From NCBI RefSeq assembly GCF_900114215.1, contig NZ_FOSG01000024.1:30184-94183 (forward strand): a stretch of 64,000 nt of DNA. Direction: 5' to 3'. Numbering within the stretch: position 1 is the stretch's first letter; every line of letters starts with the position of its first letter. Origin of the DNA: Streptomyces mangrovi. Lineage in GTDB: Bacteria > Actinomycetota > Actinomycetes > Streptomycetales > Streptomycetaceae. The notes below the pieces were generated by a model. That model was not told the DNA's origin, searched no databases, and worked only from the letters and a program-made list of their open reading frames with translations. Shown here one piece after another: positions 8,169 to 16,732 of the stretch. A program made the translations under genes and the position numbers.

Positions 8169-9218
8169 CTGAACGAGAAAGACGTCCTGGAGGCGGTGCG
8201 GCGATGCATCGAAGACCGGGGTGAAGCCCCCGGGCCGGAGCTGCCCCCCAGATCGCCTGGTACACCCTCCTGGAAGGCGAGGTCATACGGTTCATCGAGA
8301 CCCGTATGGAGCAGCGGCAAAAGCACTACGGCCACATCGACCTGTCGGACCGGCCGGAGTGCGACTCCCTGGCCCGCCACCGCATCGCCCCGCCGAAGGA
8401 CCTCACCCGGGCGCAGACGGTGAAACTGGTGCGGCGGGACTCGGTGACCGAAGACTTCTGCCCCTGCGACAACGGAAAGACCGCCTGCCCGCGCTGCCAG
8501 GGCCGAGGGGACCTACCGTGTGAGGCGTCCACGGCCTGCGCCGCCTGCCGCGGCATCGATTCCTGCCTGCGGTGCGACGGCACCGGCTACCGGAAGCTGA
8601 AGGTCCACGAAGACCACGGCGTGGTGGGCGAGCGCGTCACCTGCGAGCGGTGCGGGACGCACAACGCCGCCTGCCGCACCTGCGACGGCCGGGGCCGCAC
8701 CACCTGCTCGACATGCCACGGCGCAGGCGTACGGGACTGCCCCGACTGCGACCGCGCCGGAACCGTGCCCCACCAACGGTGCAAAGGCGCCGGCAGGATT
8801 GTGACGTGGATCGAGGGCATCATCCGCCGGGAGCCCCGCACCGAGAGAATCAGGCAGCCCGAGACGGGCGTGCCGTACCCGGCCTGGAGCGCGGCGCGCG
8901 AGAGCGGCGCCTGGCACCAGCTGCACCTCACCGGCCAAGACCCTCTTCCCGCCGACGCGGCGAGCAGACTTCTGCACCTTGTGCAGCCCCACCTCACGCC
9001 CCATGAAGGCGAAATCGCGCGGCAGGCCACCTTCAGACACCTGCGGCTGGCCCGCACCGTGGTACCCCAGCACCCCCCACCGGGTCTACTACGTCCTCCC
9101 CACGGCTGCCTCACCCCGCGTCCTGGTCCTGCCCTCGCGGCGGAGAACCTGGCAGATCGCCGTAGTAGCCCTGGCAGCCCTCCTGGCGCTTGTCCTCCTC
9201 CTGCGGCTCTTTTCATAG
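8169..9218 (+). pseudogene. DnaJ-type cysteine-rich protein with C-terminal membrane anchor, two apparent frameshifts
   Basis: Three reading frames join into one protein. Frame 1 begins LNEKDVLEAVRRCIEDRG (CTG at 8169, GAGGGAG upstream). Frame 2 continues IAWYTLLEGEVIRFIETRM and carries eight or so C-x-x-C-x-G-x-G-like zinc-finger repeats at about 8460-8800 (CPRCQGRG, CLRCDGTG, CRTCDGRG, CSTCHGAG). Frame 3 gives HRVYYVLPTAASPRVLVLPS and ends in a strongly hydrophobic helix (IAVVALAALLALVLLLRLF). Both switches fall at six-C runs, near 8243-8248 and 9072-9077. A single added C at the first and a single deleted C at the second restore continuity. DnaJ-type zinc fingers usually bind unfolded protein or partner proteins; no J domain is present. 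It is either a decayed gene or two homopolymer sequencing errors. Confidence 0.6.
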
Positions 9219-9266
9219 AAGCCGCGTCCGCGCAGGCGCCGGCCGAGGGGCGGAACGGCCTCCTCC

Positions 9267-9752
9267 TCAAAAGGGAAGGTGCGCCTCGTCGGTCCACCAC
9301 AGGTAACCGTCGAAGACCTCCCCGCCCTCGTCACCTTCCGGTATGAATTTGGCGGAAGCGGCGCCGCGAGCGGACGGGACCTGATGGGACTCGGGTACCG
9401 GGGCAGAGTGCGCGGTGACAGCGGCACAGGCGTGGCAGGTGTCGGCCAGGCGCCAGGTGCGGCCGCGCAGGTCGCAGGCCACCAGAAGCAGCAGGGGGCC
9501 GTCGCAGCCGCGGTGCCGGGGGTGCTGGCGGCAGCCGTCCTCCCGGCACTGACAGATGCGCAGGTGCGGCGCCAAAGGGGCGCGGCGGTCATGGTCACGC
9601 AGATGAGCGACGGCGGCGCGGCGGGGAGGCATGCCTGTAGAACGGGGGAGGAGGCCGCAGACGAGGCAGTGCAGGACCGGTCCGTCCGGGTGCGGGTTGA
9701 TGGTGACCGTCCAGATGCGCTGCGGCGGACGCGGGGGTGTGCCGGGCCCCAT
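9267..9752 (-). CDS. Cysteine/histidine-rich hypothetical protein
   Basis: 161 aa from ATG 9752, with AGGAAGG about 10 nt upstream. Two metal-binding-looking clusters are visible: HCLVCG near residue 29 and CQCREDGCRQHPRHRGCDG near 66-84. A later C-H-A-C pair lies near 105. The middle (GPLLLLVACDLRGRTWRLADTCHAC) resembles small zinc-binding proteins common on Streptomyces plasmids. No enzyme motif. It converges on the cysteine-rich pseudogene and is divergent from the XRE gene. Confidence 0.6.
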   Translation of the reverse strand: MGPGTPPRPPQRIWTVTINPHPDGPVLHCLVCGLLPRSTGMPPRRAAVAHLRDHDRRAPLAPHLRICQCREDGCRQHPRHRGCDGPLLLLVACDLRGRTWRLADTCHACAAVTAHSAPVPESHQVPSARGAASAKFIPEGDEGGEVFDGYLWWTDEAHLPF

Positions 9753-9856
9753 CGGATGCCATTCCTTCCTGCGAGTCGACTCATGGCCAGGCCGAAGTTG
9801 CTTCCATACCGCCGAGGTGGCGGTCGGCAGCATCCGGCGGCGCGCACCTTAGTGCA

Positions 9857-9927
9857 GACCCCTGCCCTGCGCTTGGGTCGAGTCAGTGATCAGATAGGGC
9901 AGAGACCTGCACTGACAGGGCAGGGTC
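9857..9927. repeat. Spaced inverted repeat upstream of the XRE gene
   Basis: GACCCCTGCCCTG at 9857-9869 is inverted at 9916-9927 (CAGGGCAGGGTC; 12 of 13 positions match). Both arms also contain the element G-C-A-G-x-x-x-C-T-G-C. The pair lies in the divergent region between the Cys/His-rich gene and the XRE gene, ending 20 bp before the XRE start. It is a plausible operator for that regulator; this is inferred from position only. Confidence 0.4.
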
Positions 9928-9947
9928 CTGCACCGTGCGATAGCTGG

Positions 9948-10211
9948 GTGACGAACCCTCCGCCCGCCCCGAACCTGGCCGCGCTCCGCCTGGAGCTGGC
10001 GCGGGCGCGGGCGGAGCGCGGCTGGACCTACGACCAGCTCGCCGAGCACAGTGGCCTGGCCCGCCGCACCCTGATCGAGATCGAGCAGGGCCGCACCATC
10101 GGCAGCCTGAAGACCTGGCACGCCCTCGCCCATGCCCTGGACATCCCGATCGACCGGCTCCTCGGCAGCCTGTGCGAGGGGCACCCGCCCCCCGCCAAGC
10201 CCTCGATCTGA
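9948..10211 (+). CDS. XRE-family transcriptional regulator
   Basis: 87 aa from GTG 9948. Nearly all of the protein is one helix-turn-helix: LRLELARARAERGWTYDQLA, HSGLARRTLIEIEQGRT, TWHALAHALDIPIDRLLGSL. This is the five-helix XRE/Cro fold. Its start region carries the inverted repeat at 9857-9927, so autoregulation is likely. It reads toward the SLOG and helicase genes. Confidence 0.8.
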   Translation: MTNPPPAPNLAALRLELARARAERGWTYDQLAEHSGLARRTLIEIEQGRTIGSLKTWHALAHALDIPIDRLLGSLCEGHPPPAKPSI

Positions 10212-10378
10212 CCCCTCCTCGACCGCAGAGCGCCGACGCAGGTCATCCCCGAACTGATGACGCACCATGAACGAATGACCGAACCGTCGAACATCTGAGG
10301 TGGTCGGTTCAGCCTTTCCCGGGACGTACGCGGCTCGGACACCGGTGGCGCGGCGTGTCGCCTGCCACGGTCCCGCCC

Positions 10379-10540
10379 ATGACCCTTTCTCCTCCCCGCG
10401 ACGCCGGCGCGCGCCTGCCGGACGGCGGCCAGGAACCCCTTCAGCTCCGCCCCGTCCGCCGATACCCCTCCGGCCGGGCCGACGGCACCCGTTGCCGGTC
10501 TGGCCGGCTTGTGCCGTGCCGGCGGGAGGCGGGCCGGTGA
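10379..10540 (+). CDS. Possible small upstream ORF (53 aa)
   Basis: The frame from ATG 10379 ends in TGA at 10538-10540, which overlaps the next ATG (TGATG). That spacing suggests translational coupling, and is the only support. The protein is Arg/Pro-rich with no recognised motif. Confidence 0.3.
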   Translation: MTLSPPRDAGARLPDGGQEPLQLRPVRRYPSGRADGTRCRSGRLVPCRREAGR

Positions 10541-11106
10541 TGGGGTTCGCGGCGCGGGTGTGGGTGTGCGGGAGCCGGTGCTGGCCGTGGCCGCAGACGG
10601 TGGCGGCGGTGTTGGACCGGGCGGCCGCCCGGCACGGCGGGGACCTGGTGGTGATCGAGGGCGCGGGGACCGGGGCGGAGCGGGCCGCGCACCGCTGGTG
10701 CCAGGAGCGGGGCCTGCCGGCGTGGCGGCACCGCTGCCACCCCCGCCTCCAGGCGAGCCGTGGGCTGATGCGGTTGCCGCGGGAGACCCTGGCGGTGCGC
10801 CATCAGCGGATCCTGCGCGACGAGGGCCCGCGGCTGGTGGTCGTCTTCCACGAGGCCTTCGCCCCCGGCCCGGGAGTGAGCGCGGACATCGCCCGCCGCG
10901 CGGTGGCCGCGGGGGTGCCGGTGTGGCTGGTCCCCGGCGCCGATCCGGGCCGGGGCCGGTGGCTGACCGCAGCGAACCTGCCCGGCCCGCCGCCCGCAGC
11001 CCCCGCTCCGCCGGCCGCATCCCCGGGCGCGGCGGTCCGGGCCGGCACACCGGACGGCCCCGCCGGCCGTGCCCATCCGGCCGCTGCACCGGCCACCCCC
11101 TGCTGA
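10540..11106 (+). CDS. SLOG-family (DUF2493/YspA-like) protein
   Basis: 188 aa from ATG 10540 with GGGAGG upstream. The nucleotide-binding signature of the SLOG superfamily is clear: RVWVCGSR near the N-terminus, then HGGDLVVIEGAGTGAERAAH, which gives the G-x-x-x-G-A-x-x-x-A loop. LVVVFHEAF and AGVPVWLVPG complete the Rossmann-like core, and the last 40 residues are a Pro/Ala-rich tail. SLOG proteins bind or process nucleotide-derived ligands and often accompany conflict systems or phage genes. It directly precedes a UvrD-like helicase on the same strand (27 bp gap). Confidence 0.75.
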   Translation: MGFAARVWVCGSRCWPWPQTVAAVLDRAAARHGGDLVVIEGAGTGAERAAHRWCQERGLPAWRHRCHPRLQASRGLMRLPRETLAVRHQRILRDEGPRLVVVFHEAFAPGPGVSADIARRAVAAGVPVWLVPGADPGRGRWLTAANLPGPPPAAPAPPAASPGAAVRAGTPDGPAGRAHPAAAPATPC

Positions 11107-11133
11107 GCTTGCCCAATCGTGAAGGAGATGGAG

Positions 11134-12666
11134 ATGACGACGGTGGAGCCCACCGCAGAGCAGGCCGCCGCGGCCGAGGCGTTCGCCGCCGGGGAGCACC
11201 TGGTGATCCAGGCCGGCGCCGGCACCGGGAAGACCACCACGCTGGCACTGCTGGCCCACGCCACGAAGCGGCGGGGCCGGTACCTGGCGTTCAACCGGGC
11301 CATCGCCCAGGCCGCCGCTCAAGCCTTCCCCCGCACGGTGGTCTGCAAGACCGCGCACGCGCTGGCCTACGCCGCGATCGGCCACCGCTACCAGGCCCGG
11401 TTGAACGCCCCCCGGGTCCCGAGCTGGCGCACCGGGATGGAGCTGGGCATCCGCCACAGCATCACCCTCGGCGGCCGGGACCTGTCGCCGAAGGCGTTGT
11501 CGGCGGCGGTGCTGCGGACGGTGGAGCGGTTCTGCCACTCCGCCTCCCCGGTGCTGGAGGCCGGCCATGTGCCGCGGCTGCGCGGCATCGATTCGGATGA
11601 GATGCACGCGGAGTTCGCCGACCTGGTGCTGCCGTACGCGGGCAAGGCCTGGGCGGATCTGCAGCACCCCGACCAGGGGGTGGTCCGCTTCGACCACGAC
11701 CACTACCTGAAGATGTGGGCCCTGTCCCAACCCCGGATTCAGGCGGACTTCCTGCTGCTGGACGAGGCCCAGGACACCAACCCGGTCCTGGAGGAGGTCT
11801 TCCTCAACCAGCGCGGCCACGCCCAGCTGGTGATGGTCGGCGACTCCGCCCAGGCCATCTACGGATGGCGCGGCGCCAAGGATGTGATGACCGGCTTCGA
11901 CGGCACCCCGCTGACCCTGTCCCGCTCCTTCCGCTTCGGCCCCGCGATCGCTGCGGAGGCCAACCGGTGGCTGCAGATTGCGGAGACGCCGATCCGGCTG
12001 ACCGGTACTGAAGAGATTCCCAGCGAGGTCGGCGAAGTACCCGAGCCGGAAGCAGTGCTGTGCCGGACCAACGTCGGCGCCATGGTGGAGATCATGAAAC
12101 ACCTCGACGACGGCTACGCGGTGGCCCTCGCGGGCGGCGGGCAGGCCCTGCGCGCCCTGGCCCACGCCGCCCTCGACCTGCAGTCCGGCCGCCGCACCTC
12201 CCATCCGGAACTGGTGCTGTTCACCACCTGGGGCGACCTGATCGACTACGCCGAACACGACCCGGCTGGCCGGGACCTGCAGCCGCTGGTGGACCTGGTC
12301 GGCGAACACGGCGCCGACACCATCCTCCATGCCGCCGACTGCCTGATCGACGAGCGGCACGCGGAGGTGATCGTCTCCACCACCCACAAGGCCAAGGGCC
12401 GTCAGTGGGCCGCGGTGCGGATCGCCGACGACTTCACCCCGCCCCCCGACCAGGAGGAGACCGACGACCACGGCCAGCCCCTGCCCGGGGCGATCGACGA
12501 CGCCGAGGCCCGCCTGGCCTACGTCGCCGTCACCCGCGCCCGCTACGCCTTGGACCTGGGCGGGCTGTCCTGGATCCACCACCATCCCGCCGGGCAGGCA
12601 GGCGGTGCGCCTGCCGCCTCACATGCACCAGCCACTGCACAACCTGGAGAGGCAAGCCATCGTTGA
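11134..12666 (+). CDS. UvrD/Rep-like superfamily 1 helicase
   Basis: 510 aa. ATG 11134 was chosen because GAAGGAG lies 6 nt upstream. Motifs follow SF1 order: Q-motif (TAEQAAAAEAF), Walker A GAGTGKTTTL, motif Ia (YLAFNRAIAQAAA), motif II LLLDEAQDTNP, motif III VMVGDSAQAIYGWRGA, motif IV (LSRSFRFGP), motif V (VSTTHKAKGRQW) and motif VI (AYVAVTRARYALDL). It is shorter than UvrD (about 720 aa), lacking large 1B/2B insertions, as in plasmid- and phage-type UvrD-like helicases. It probably unwinds DNA during repair or replication of the element. Its stop lies only 10 bp from the stop of the convergent cyclase operon. Confidence 0.85.
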   Translation: MTTVEPTAEQAAAAEAFAAGEHLVIQAGAGTGKTTTLALLAHATKRRGRYLAFNRAIAQAAAQAFPRTVVCKTAHALAYAAIGHRYQARLNAPRVPSWRTGMELGIRHSITLGGRDLSPKALSAAVLRTVERFCHSASPVLEAGHVPRLRGIDSDEMHAEFADLVLPYAGKAWADLQHPDQGVVRFDHDHYLKMWALSQPRIQADFLLLDEAQDTNPVLEEVFLNQRGHAQLVMVGDSAQAIYGWRGAKDVMTGFDGTPLTLSRSFRFGPAIAAEANRWLQIAETPIRLTGTEEIPSEVGEVPEPEAVLCRTNVGAMVEIMKHLDDGYAVALAGGGQALRALAHAALDLQSGRRTSHPELVLFTTWGDLIDYAEHDPAGRDLQPLVDLVGEHGADTILHAADCLIDERHAEVIVSTTHKAKGRQWAAVRIADDFTPPPDQEETDDHGQPLPGAIDDAEARLAYVAVTRARYALDLGGLSWIHHHPAGQAGGAPAASHAPATAQPGEASHR

Positions 12667-12676
12667 GCTGTGCTGC

Positions 12677-13033
12677 TCATAGGCTGGAGGGCGGCCCCCA
12701 GTCGAGGACATGGAGGCCGGCGGCTTTGATGAGGTCGGCATCCAGACGGAGGAGCTGGACGGGGGAGTGGCCGTGGCGGTGTAGCCACTGGCGGCGGCGG
12801 CGTTGTTCTGCCTGGCTGAGCTCGTGCCACCGGTCGTAGTGGACTCCGGGTTCCTCGCCGGGGTTCTCGCCGGCCCAGGCGCGCACGAAGCCGGCTTCGT
12901 CGGGGGCGCGGCGCAGGGTGATCAAGGCCCATGCGGTCTCGTACGGCAGGGTCGGCCCGTGCTGGGCCATGAGCCGGTGGGTCCGTAGCTGCCGCAGGGG
13001 GGTCAGAAGCCATCGTGCGGTGTGCGGGTTCAT
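12677..13033 (-). CDS. Hypothetical protein, last gene of the cyclase operon
   Basis: 118 aa from ATG 13033, overlapping the previous TGA in ATGA. It is rich in Arg, Trp and His with amphipathic helices (LSQAEQRRRRQWLHRHGH) and ends LHVLDWGPPSSL. No family recognised. The 4-nt overlap with the gene before it and the same pattern at the next two junctions tie it to the cyclase/NTPase genes. Confidence 0.65.
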   Translation of the reverse strand: MNPHTARWLLTPLRQLRTHRLMAQHGPTLPYETAWALITLRRAPDEAGFVRAWAGENPGEEPGVHYDRWHELSQAEQRRRRQWLHRHGHSPVQLLRLDADLIKAAGLHVLDWGPPSSL

Positions 13034-13791
13034 GCCGGTGTACTCCCGGGCTTGTGTTGGGTTTGCCATTGGGCGGCCGTGGTCTTCAAGTCGTGGTGGC
13101 CGAGCACGTGGAGGGCGTGGATGAGGGCTTGGAGGAAGAGGTCCCGCTGCTCGGGGGTGTCCGTGGCGGTGACGAGCTGGTCGATGAAGCGTCTGATGTC
13201 GCCGCGGGTGCCGTCGTCCTCGCGCTCGCACGGGGCAGGGAGATCACCCAGCTCCTTAACCAGGTCCGACAGCTGATCGAAACGGTCGGGGAATTGGTTG
13301 ATCCACCACACCCGGCGCAGGCTCGGATCGGCGAGCACGCGCTGCAGGTGGGCTAGGCGGCGCATCTCCGCCTCGTGCTCGAGGTCGATGTTCTGGTGTC
13401 GGCGTGTGTGCTCCTCGGCCAGTTCGCGATCTCGGGCCGAGACGGCCAGTTGCACCGAGCCGATGACCTCCAGCCCGGCTGCGGGGCTGTGCCATCGAGC
13501 CATGGCGGTGTTGGCCGCGTCCTGAGCTGCGGCGAGGTCGAGAACGGAGTACGAGCTCAGGACGCGGTCGGCGCCGTGGCGCAGATGGTGACGGGCGAGG
13601 GCGGCAGAGTCATGATGACCGGGCATTTCGTCCTGCTTTGGACGCCACGCGCCGTCGATGCGTACGGTGAAGAACACACTGGGGATGCGGCTGGGCATCC
13701 GCTCGCCGCTCATGACGAGCGGATGCGCCGTTTCGCTATCGGAGATGGGCAGTGCCGGCCGGGCGGTTCGGCGCCAGGGCAGGATGCTCAC
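13030..13791 (-). CDS. Hypothetical protein in the cyclase operon
   Basis: 253 aa from GTG 13791, overlapping the NTPase stop in GTGA. The N-terminal part is strand-rich (SVFFTVRIDGAWRP). Residues of about 110-170 form a long charged helix (RELAEEHTRRHQNIDLEHEA), followed by VWWINQFPDRF and an all-helical C-terminus. No transmembrane segment and no catalytic motif seen. It may be a scaffold or sensor subunit; that is inference from the operon only. Confidence 0.65.
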   Translation of the reverse strand: MSILPWRRTARPALPISDSETAHPLVMSGERMPSRIPSVFFTVRIDGAWRPKQDEMPGHHDSAALARHHLRHGADRVLSSYSVLDLAAAQDAANTAMARWHSPAAGLEVIGSVQLAVSARDRELAEEHTRRHQNIDLEHEAEMRRLAHLQRVLADPSLRRVWWINQFPDRFDQLSDLVKELGDLPAPCEREDDGTRGDIRRFIDQLVTATDTPEQRDLFLQALIHALHVLGHHDLKTTAAQWQTQHKPGSTPA

Positions 13792-15809
13792 GCTGCCGAA
13801 CGGGTCTCTTCACCGGTGGGCTCGCGCCCGGTACCGAGCTCGGTGGGAGGCGCTGCTTGCGTGTAGATCAACTGGTCGACCAGCTTGTGGCGTCGGGCCC
13901 GCCCCAGTTCGGTGCTGTTCGAGGAACCCACCAGCAGCCTGGCGACCCCCTGCTGGCCGAGGTGTCCGCGGATCACCGCTGCCACCACAGGCAGGACCGT
14001 GTCATCCGGCAGCTCGGAGGAGTCCAGCCAGGCTGCCAGGCTGGTGAGGGCCGCTTCGGCCACAGCGGGCTCCAAGAGCGCCGCACGCCAGCCGCGGACG
14101 AGGAGCTGCCTGGCCAGCGTGCTGGCCGAGTCGTCCGGGGTCTCCCCAGCCATAAGCGATGGGAGGAGATCCTGATCGGTGATATCGGTCAGTGCCAGGA
14201 AGATGCTCGCTCCGGCTTGGCGCACGCTGCCGTCGGCGGAACTCGACCAGTCGATGATTTCCGACAGCACCAGAACTCGCTGCTCGGGACGGCCGACAAG
14301 GGTACGCGCCGCGCTTGCTACCGCTTCGCGCGCTTTGCCGTCGGACCGCGAGGCCAATAGACGCAGCCGGGTCAATGCCACCCGCGGGTACTCCCGGCCC
14401 AGCCTGCCGGCGCAGATCTCGGCCACCGCCGCAGCCAATGCCTCGCTGGTGTTCTTCTGGTGAGCCCAGTCGTACAGCTGCTTGCGGACACCAGCCCCCG
14501 TAGCCGGATGGAGCGCCATGCTCTCCAGGATCTCCACAGCCAGCCGCCGGTGCCGGGTGTGCCCCTTGTCGATCCAGTCGCTCACCACGGACCGCACCGT
14601 CGCGCCGCCGGGGAGCAGAGACAGGCGGACAAGAGATTCCGCGATGCGCCGCAGATGGCGCTCGGCGACTCCGTTCGGAGCGCTGATCTTCGAGGCCCAT
14701 TCCAGTAGTGCCTGCCGCAGCTGCGGCCGCTGCTGCCACACATGCATCAAGACAGCCCCGGGCAACCCGTGCCTCTTGGCTTCCAACGAGATGTTCTCGC
14801 CGATCTGTGAGGCCTCGATGGTGTCCAGTCGCTGGCACAAATCCCGGCCGGCCAGTGCGCCGCCAGGAGGCAGGACGCCCCCGACCTCTTTGAAGAACTG
14901 ATCGGCCGCTTCCATCACGACATCGGCCGGCACATCCTCCAGCAAAGCGGCGGCCACCAAGAGCGCCCGCTCGCGCAGGTCCTCCGCGCTGGAGTGCTTC
15001 TCGAACCAGCCCTGCAGGTACCTTTTCCAGCCGGTGAACTCCTCCTTGACCGTGTCCCTGTCGTCGCTTTCGGATTCGGCGACGAGCCGGGCCAGACGAG
15101 CCGCGTCGGAGGCGTGCGTCGCCGCCGCGAGTAGTTCCTCAAGGGGAGTGCCTGACAGCCAGTCCACTCTGTCGGGGGCCAGGCACTGCAGGTGGGCCCT
15201 GGCGACTTCCGTCGCTGCTGGCCGGACCAGGCGTACATGGGGCACAGAGGCCAGATGTCCAGGATCCCAGGCACCCGGCGTCGCCAGGATGATCAGAACG
15301 GCTTCCTTCTCCCCGGCTTCCTTCTGGTAGCCGGACAGCCCCGAGTAGAAGCTTTCGGGCAGCGACCCGTGGTCCGTCAGGTCGAGGATGAAGCCGTGCT
15401 TCCTGGTGGCGGGGATTTGTTCGATGCGTGGCTGCTCCCAGTCCGGTACCAGCCAGCGGATGCGCTCGCGAGGAACCCCCATCCCATGAAGTGCTCGCAG
15501 CGCAGCTGTCCGGCGCCCTGTGCCCGCCTCACCGAGAAGGACCAGCACACTGCGTCGCTGGTCGAACCGGCGTAGCGCGCCCACAGCCTCAGCCACCCGG
15601 CCCGGTCGGCCATCGACCGATGCATCAACGAAAGCATGTTGCACGAGATCCATTTCGCGCTTGCCTACGCTGACGCCGTGCAGGTGCTCCCAGCCGCGCA
15701 CGTACTCGTGACGGTTGTAGTCACCGCCGACCTGGGTCACCCTGGCGTGCCCCGATGCCTCAACTCGCTGCTGCACCGGAGGCGTCCCGGCGTCTTCGTA
15801 CGTCGTCAC
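13788..15809 (-). CDS. P-loop NTPase with helical repeats, partner of the cyclase homologue
   Basis: 673 aa from GTG 15809, overlapping the cyclase TGA in GTGA; the longer upstream frame is antisense-like and rejected. Residues 16-31 read VEASGHARVTQVGGDY, nearly the same motif as the cyclase C-terminus. Walker A is GEAGTGRRT at 93-101 (an Arg where Lys is usual), and FILDLTDH and AVLIILATPG follow as Walker-B and sensor strands. The remaining 400 residues are HEAT-like helices. This resembles a STAND/NLR-type signalling ATPase whose N-terminal motif could pair with the cyclase. Arg replacing the Walker Lys may weaken hydrolysis. Confidence 0.75.
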   Translation of the reverse strand: MTTYEDAGTPPVQQRVEASGHARVTQVGGDYNRHEYVRGWEHLHGVSVGKREMDLVQHAFVDASVDGRPGRVAEAVGALRRFDQRRSVLVLLGEAGTGRRTAALRALHGMGVPRERIRWLVPDWEQPRIEQIPATRKHGFILDLTDHGSLPESFYSGLSGYQKEAGEKEAVLIILATPGAWDPGHLASVPHVRLVRPAATEVARAHLQCLAPDRVDWLSGTPLEELLAAATHASDAARLARLVAESESDDRDTVKEEFTGWKRYLQGWFEKHSSAEDLRERALLVAAALLEDVPADVVMEAADQFFKEVGGVLPPGGALAGRDLCQRLDTIEASQIGENISLEAKRHGLPGAVLMHVWQQRPQLRQALLEWASKISAPNGVAERHLRRIAESLVRLSLLPGGATVRSVVSDWIDKGHTRHRRLAVEILESMALHPATGAGVRKQLYDWAHQKNTSEALAAAVAEICAGRLGREYPRVALTRLRLLASRSDGKAREAVASAARTLVGRPEQRVLVLSEIIDWSSSADGSVRQAGASIFLALTDITDQDLLPSLMAGETPDDSASTLARQLLVRGWRAALLEPAVAEAALTSLAAWLDSSELPDDTVLPVVAAVIRGHLGQQGVARLLVGSSNSTELGRARRHKLVDQLIYTQAAPPTELGTGREPTGEETRSAA

Positions 15810-16627
15810 GGCTGCTCCGGGCGGTAAGTGATCTGGTCTCCGCCGACCTGCACCACTTGCGCATGGCCGCTGGCCCTGGCCTTCTGCCTCACCGGGGCTG
15901 AACGTTCGCCGGTTTTCCGGCTCCCGGCCGGTGCCTGCGCCGCAGGATCCCGCAGATGCGGGGGCGGGACATCGCTTTCCTCGGTGATGTAAGGGCTGAC
16001 CAGTGCCGGCGGCACCCGGGGGACGAACACCCTGCAGGGCTCTTCGAAGTCCGGCTTTCCCTGCACGCGGGCGGTGGAGACCAGGAACTGGCGCTCGTCG
16101 AGCGTCAGGGTACGTCCCGCGCGCACGGTGCGGCGGAAGGCGATCTCCGAGATCACGGCCGCCAGGAAGGAGCCGTGTTCCAGGGCGGCAGTCATGGCCT
16201 GGCGCACGGCCTGGCTGTCGACGAATCGGCACGCATCGTTGATCGCATCGCCTCGGTAGCCCGGCATCACCAGCGGGCCGGTATGCACGCTGGCCCGCAG
16301 CCGGATCGGCGGCGAATCGGCCAACCGCGCCTTGTGGCGACGGACGAGCGCGTCGTTCAGGTGGCTGAGTAGATCGATCAGCCGTGCCGCATCCCGGGCC
16401 GGCAGCACGAAGATGGCGCCGTCGCCGGTCTCCTTGTAGTGGTCTTCCTCAGGCCTGACAGGGGTCAGCCCGCTCTGGGCGAACACAGTGGTCAGGACAC
16501 TGTCCAGATCGGAGCGCACCGGAGCCATCTCCGCTTCGGGGATCTGGCTGTAGCCCTTCATATCGACGACCAGGAACGCATGCTCCGGCGGCACGTCGAC
16601 AGGATCGGGCAGGGCAGAGGAGGTCAT
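15806..16627 (-). CDS. Class III nucleotidyl cyclase homologue (Pycsar-type candidate)
   Basis: 273 aa from ATG 16627. The class III cyclase core is recognisable: LVVDMKGYSQ with the first metal Asp at 22, YKETGDGAIF with the second metal Asp at 69 and Lys 65, RASVHTGP, and GDAINDACRF, which supplies the N-x-x-x-R pair (Asn130, Arg134). All catalytic positions therefore look intact. The C-terminus carries ASGHAQVVQVGGDQITY. Pycsar cyclases make cCMP or cUMP on phage infection. Which nucleotide this one makes cannot be told from sequence by eye. It lies downstream of a PycTM-like gene and a cNMP-binding regulator and is coupled to the NTPase gene. Confidence 0.8.
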   Translation of the reverse strand: MTSSALPDPVDVPPEHAFLVVDMKGYSQIPEAEMAPVRSDLDSVLTTVFAQSGLTPVRPEEDHYKETGDGAIFVLPARDAARLIDLLSHLNDALVRRHKARLADSPPIRLRASVHTGPLVMPGYRGDAINDACRFVDSQAVRQAMTAALEHGSFLAAVISEIAFRRTVRAGRTLTLDERQFLVSTARVQGKPDFEEPCRVFVPRVPPALVSPYITEESDVPPPHLRDPAAQAPAGSRKTGERSAPVRQKARASGHAQVVQVGGDQITYRPEQP

Positions 16628-16732
16628 GGAATCGCCGGCCTTTCAATCACATCGGTCGCGGTCGGCGCACCATGCTGGCCGGACCCGGGCGAAGACGGTG
16701 CCCAGTACTGGGCACCTATCCGGTGCTCTCCG

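Noticed and set aside
10441..12585. A 714-aa leftward frame opposite the SLOG and helicase genes
   Set aside because: The helicase motifs on the + strand are unambiguous; the antisense frame has no recognisable domain.
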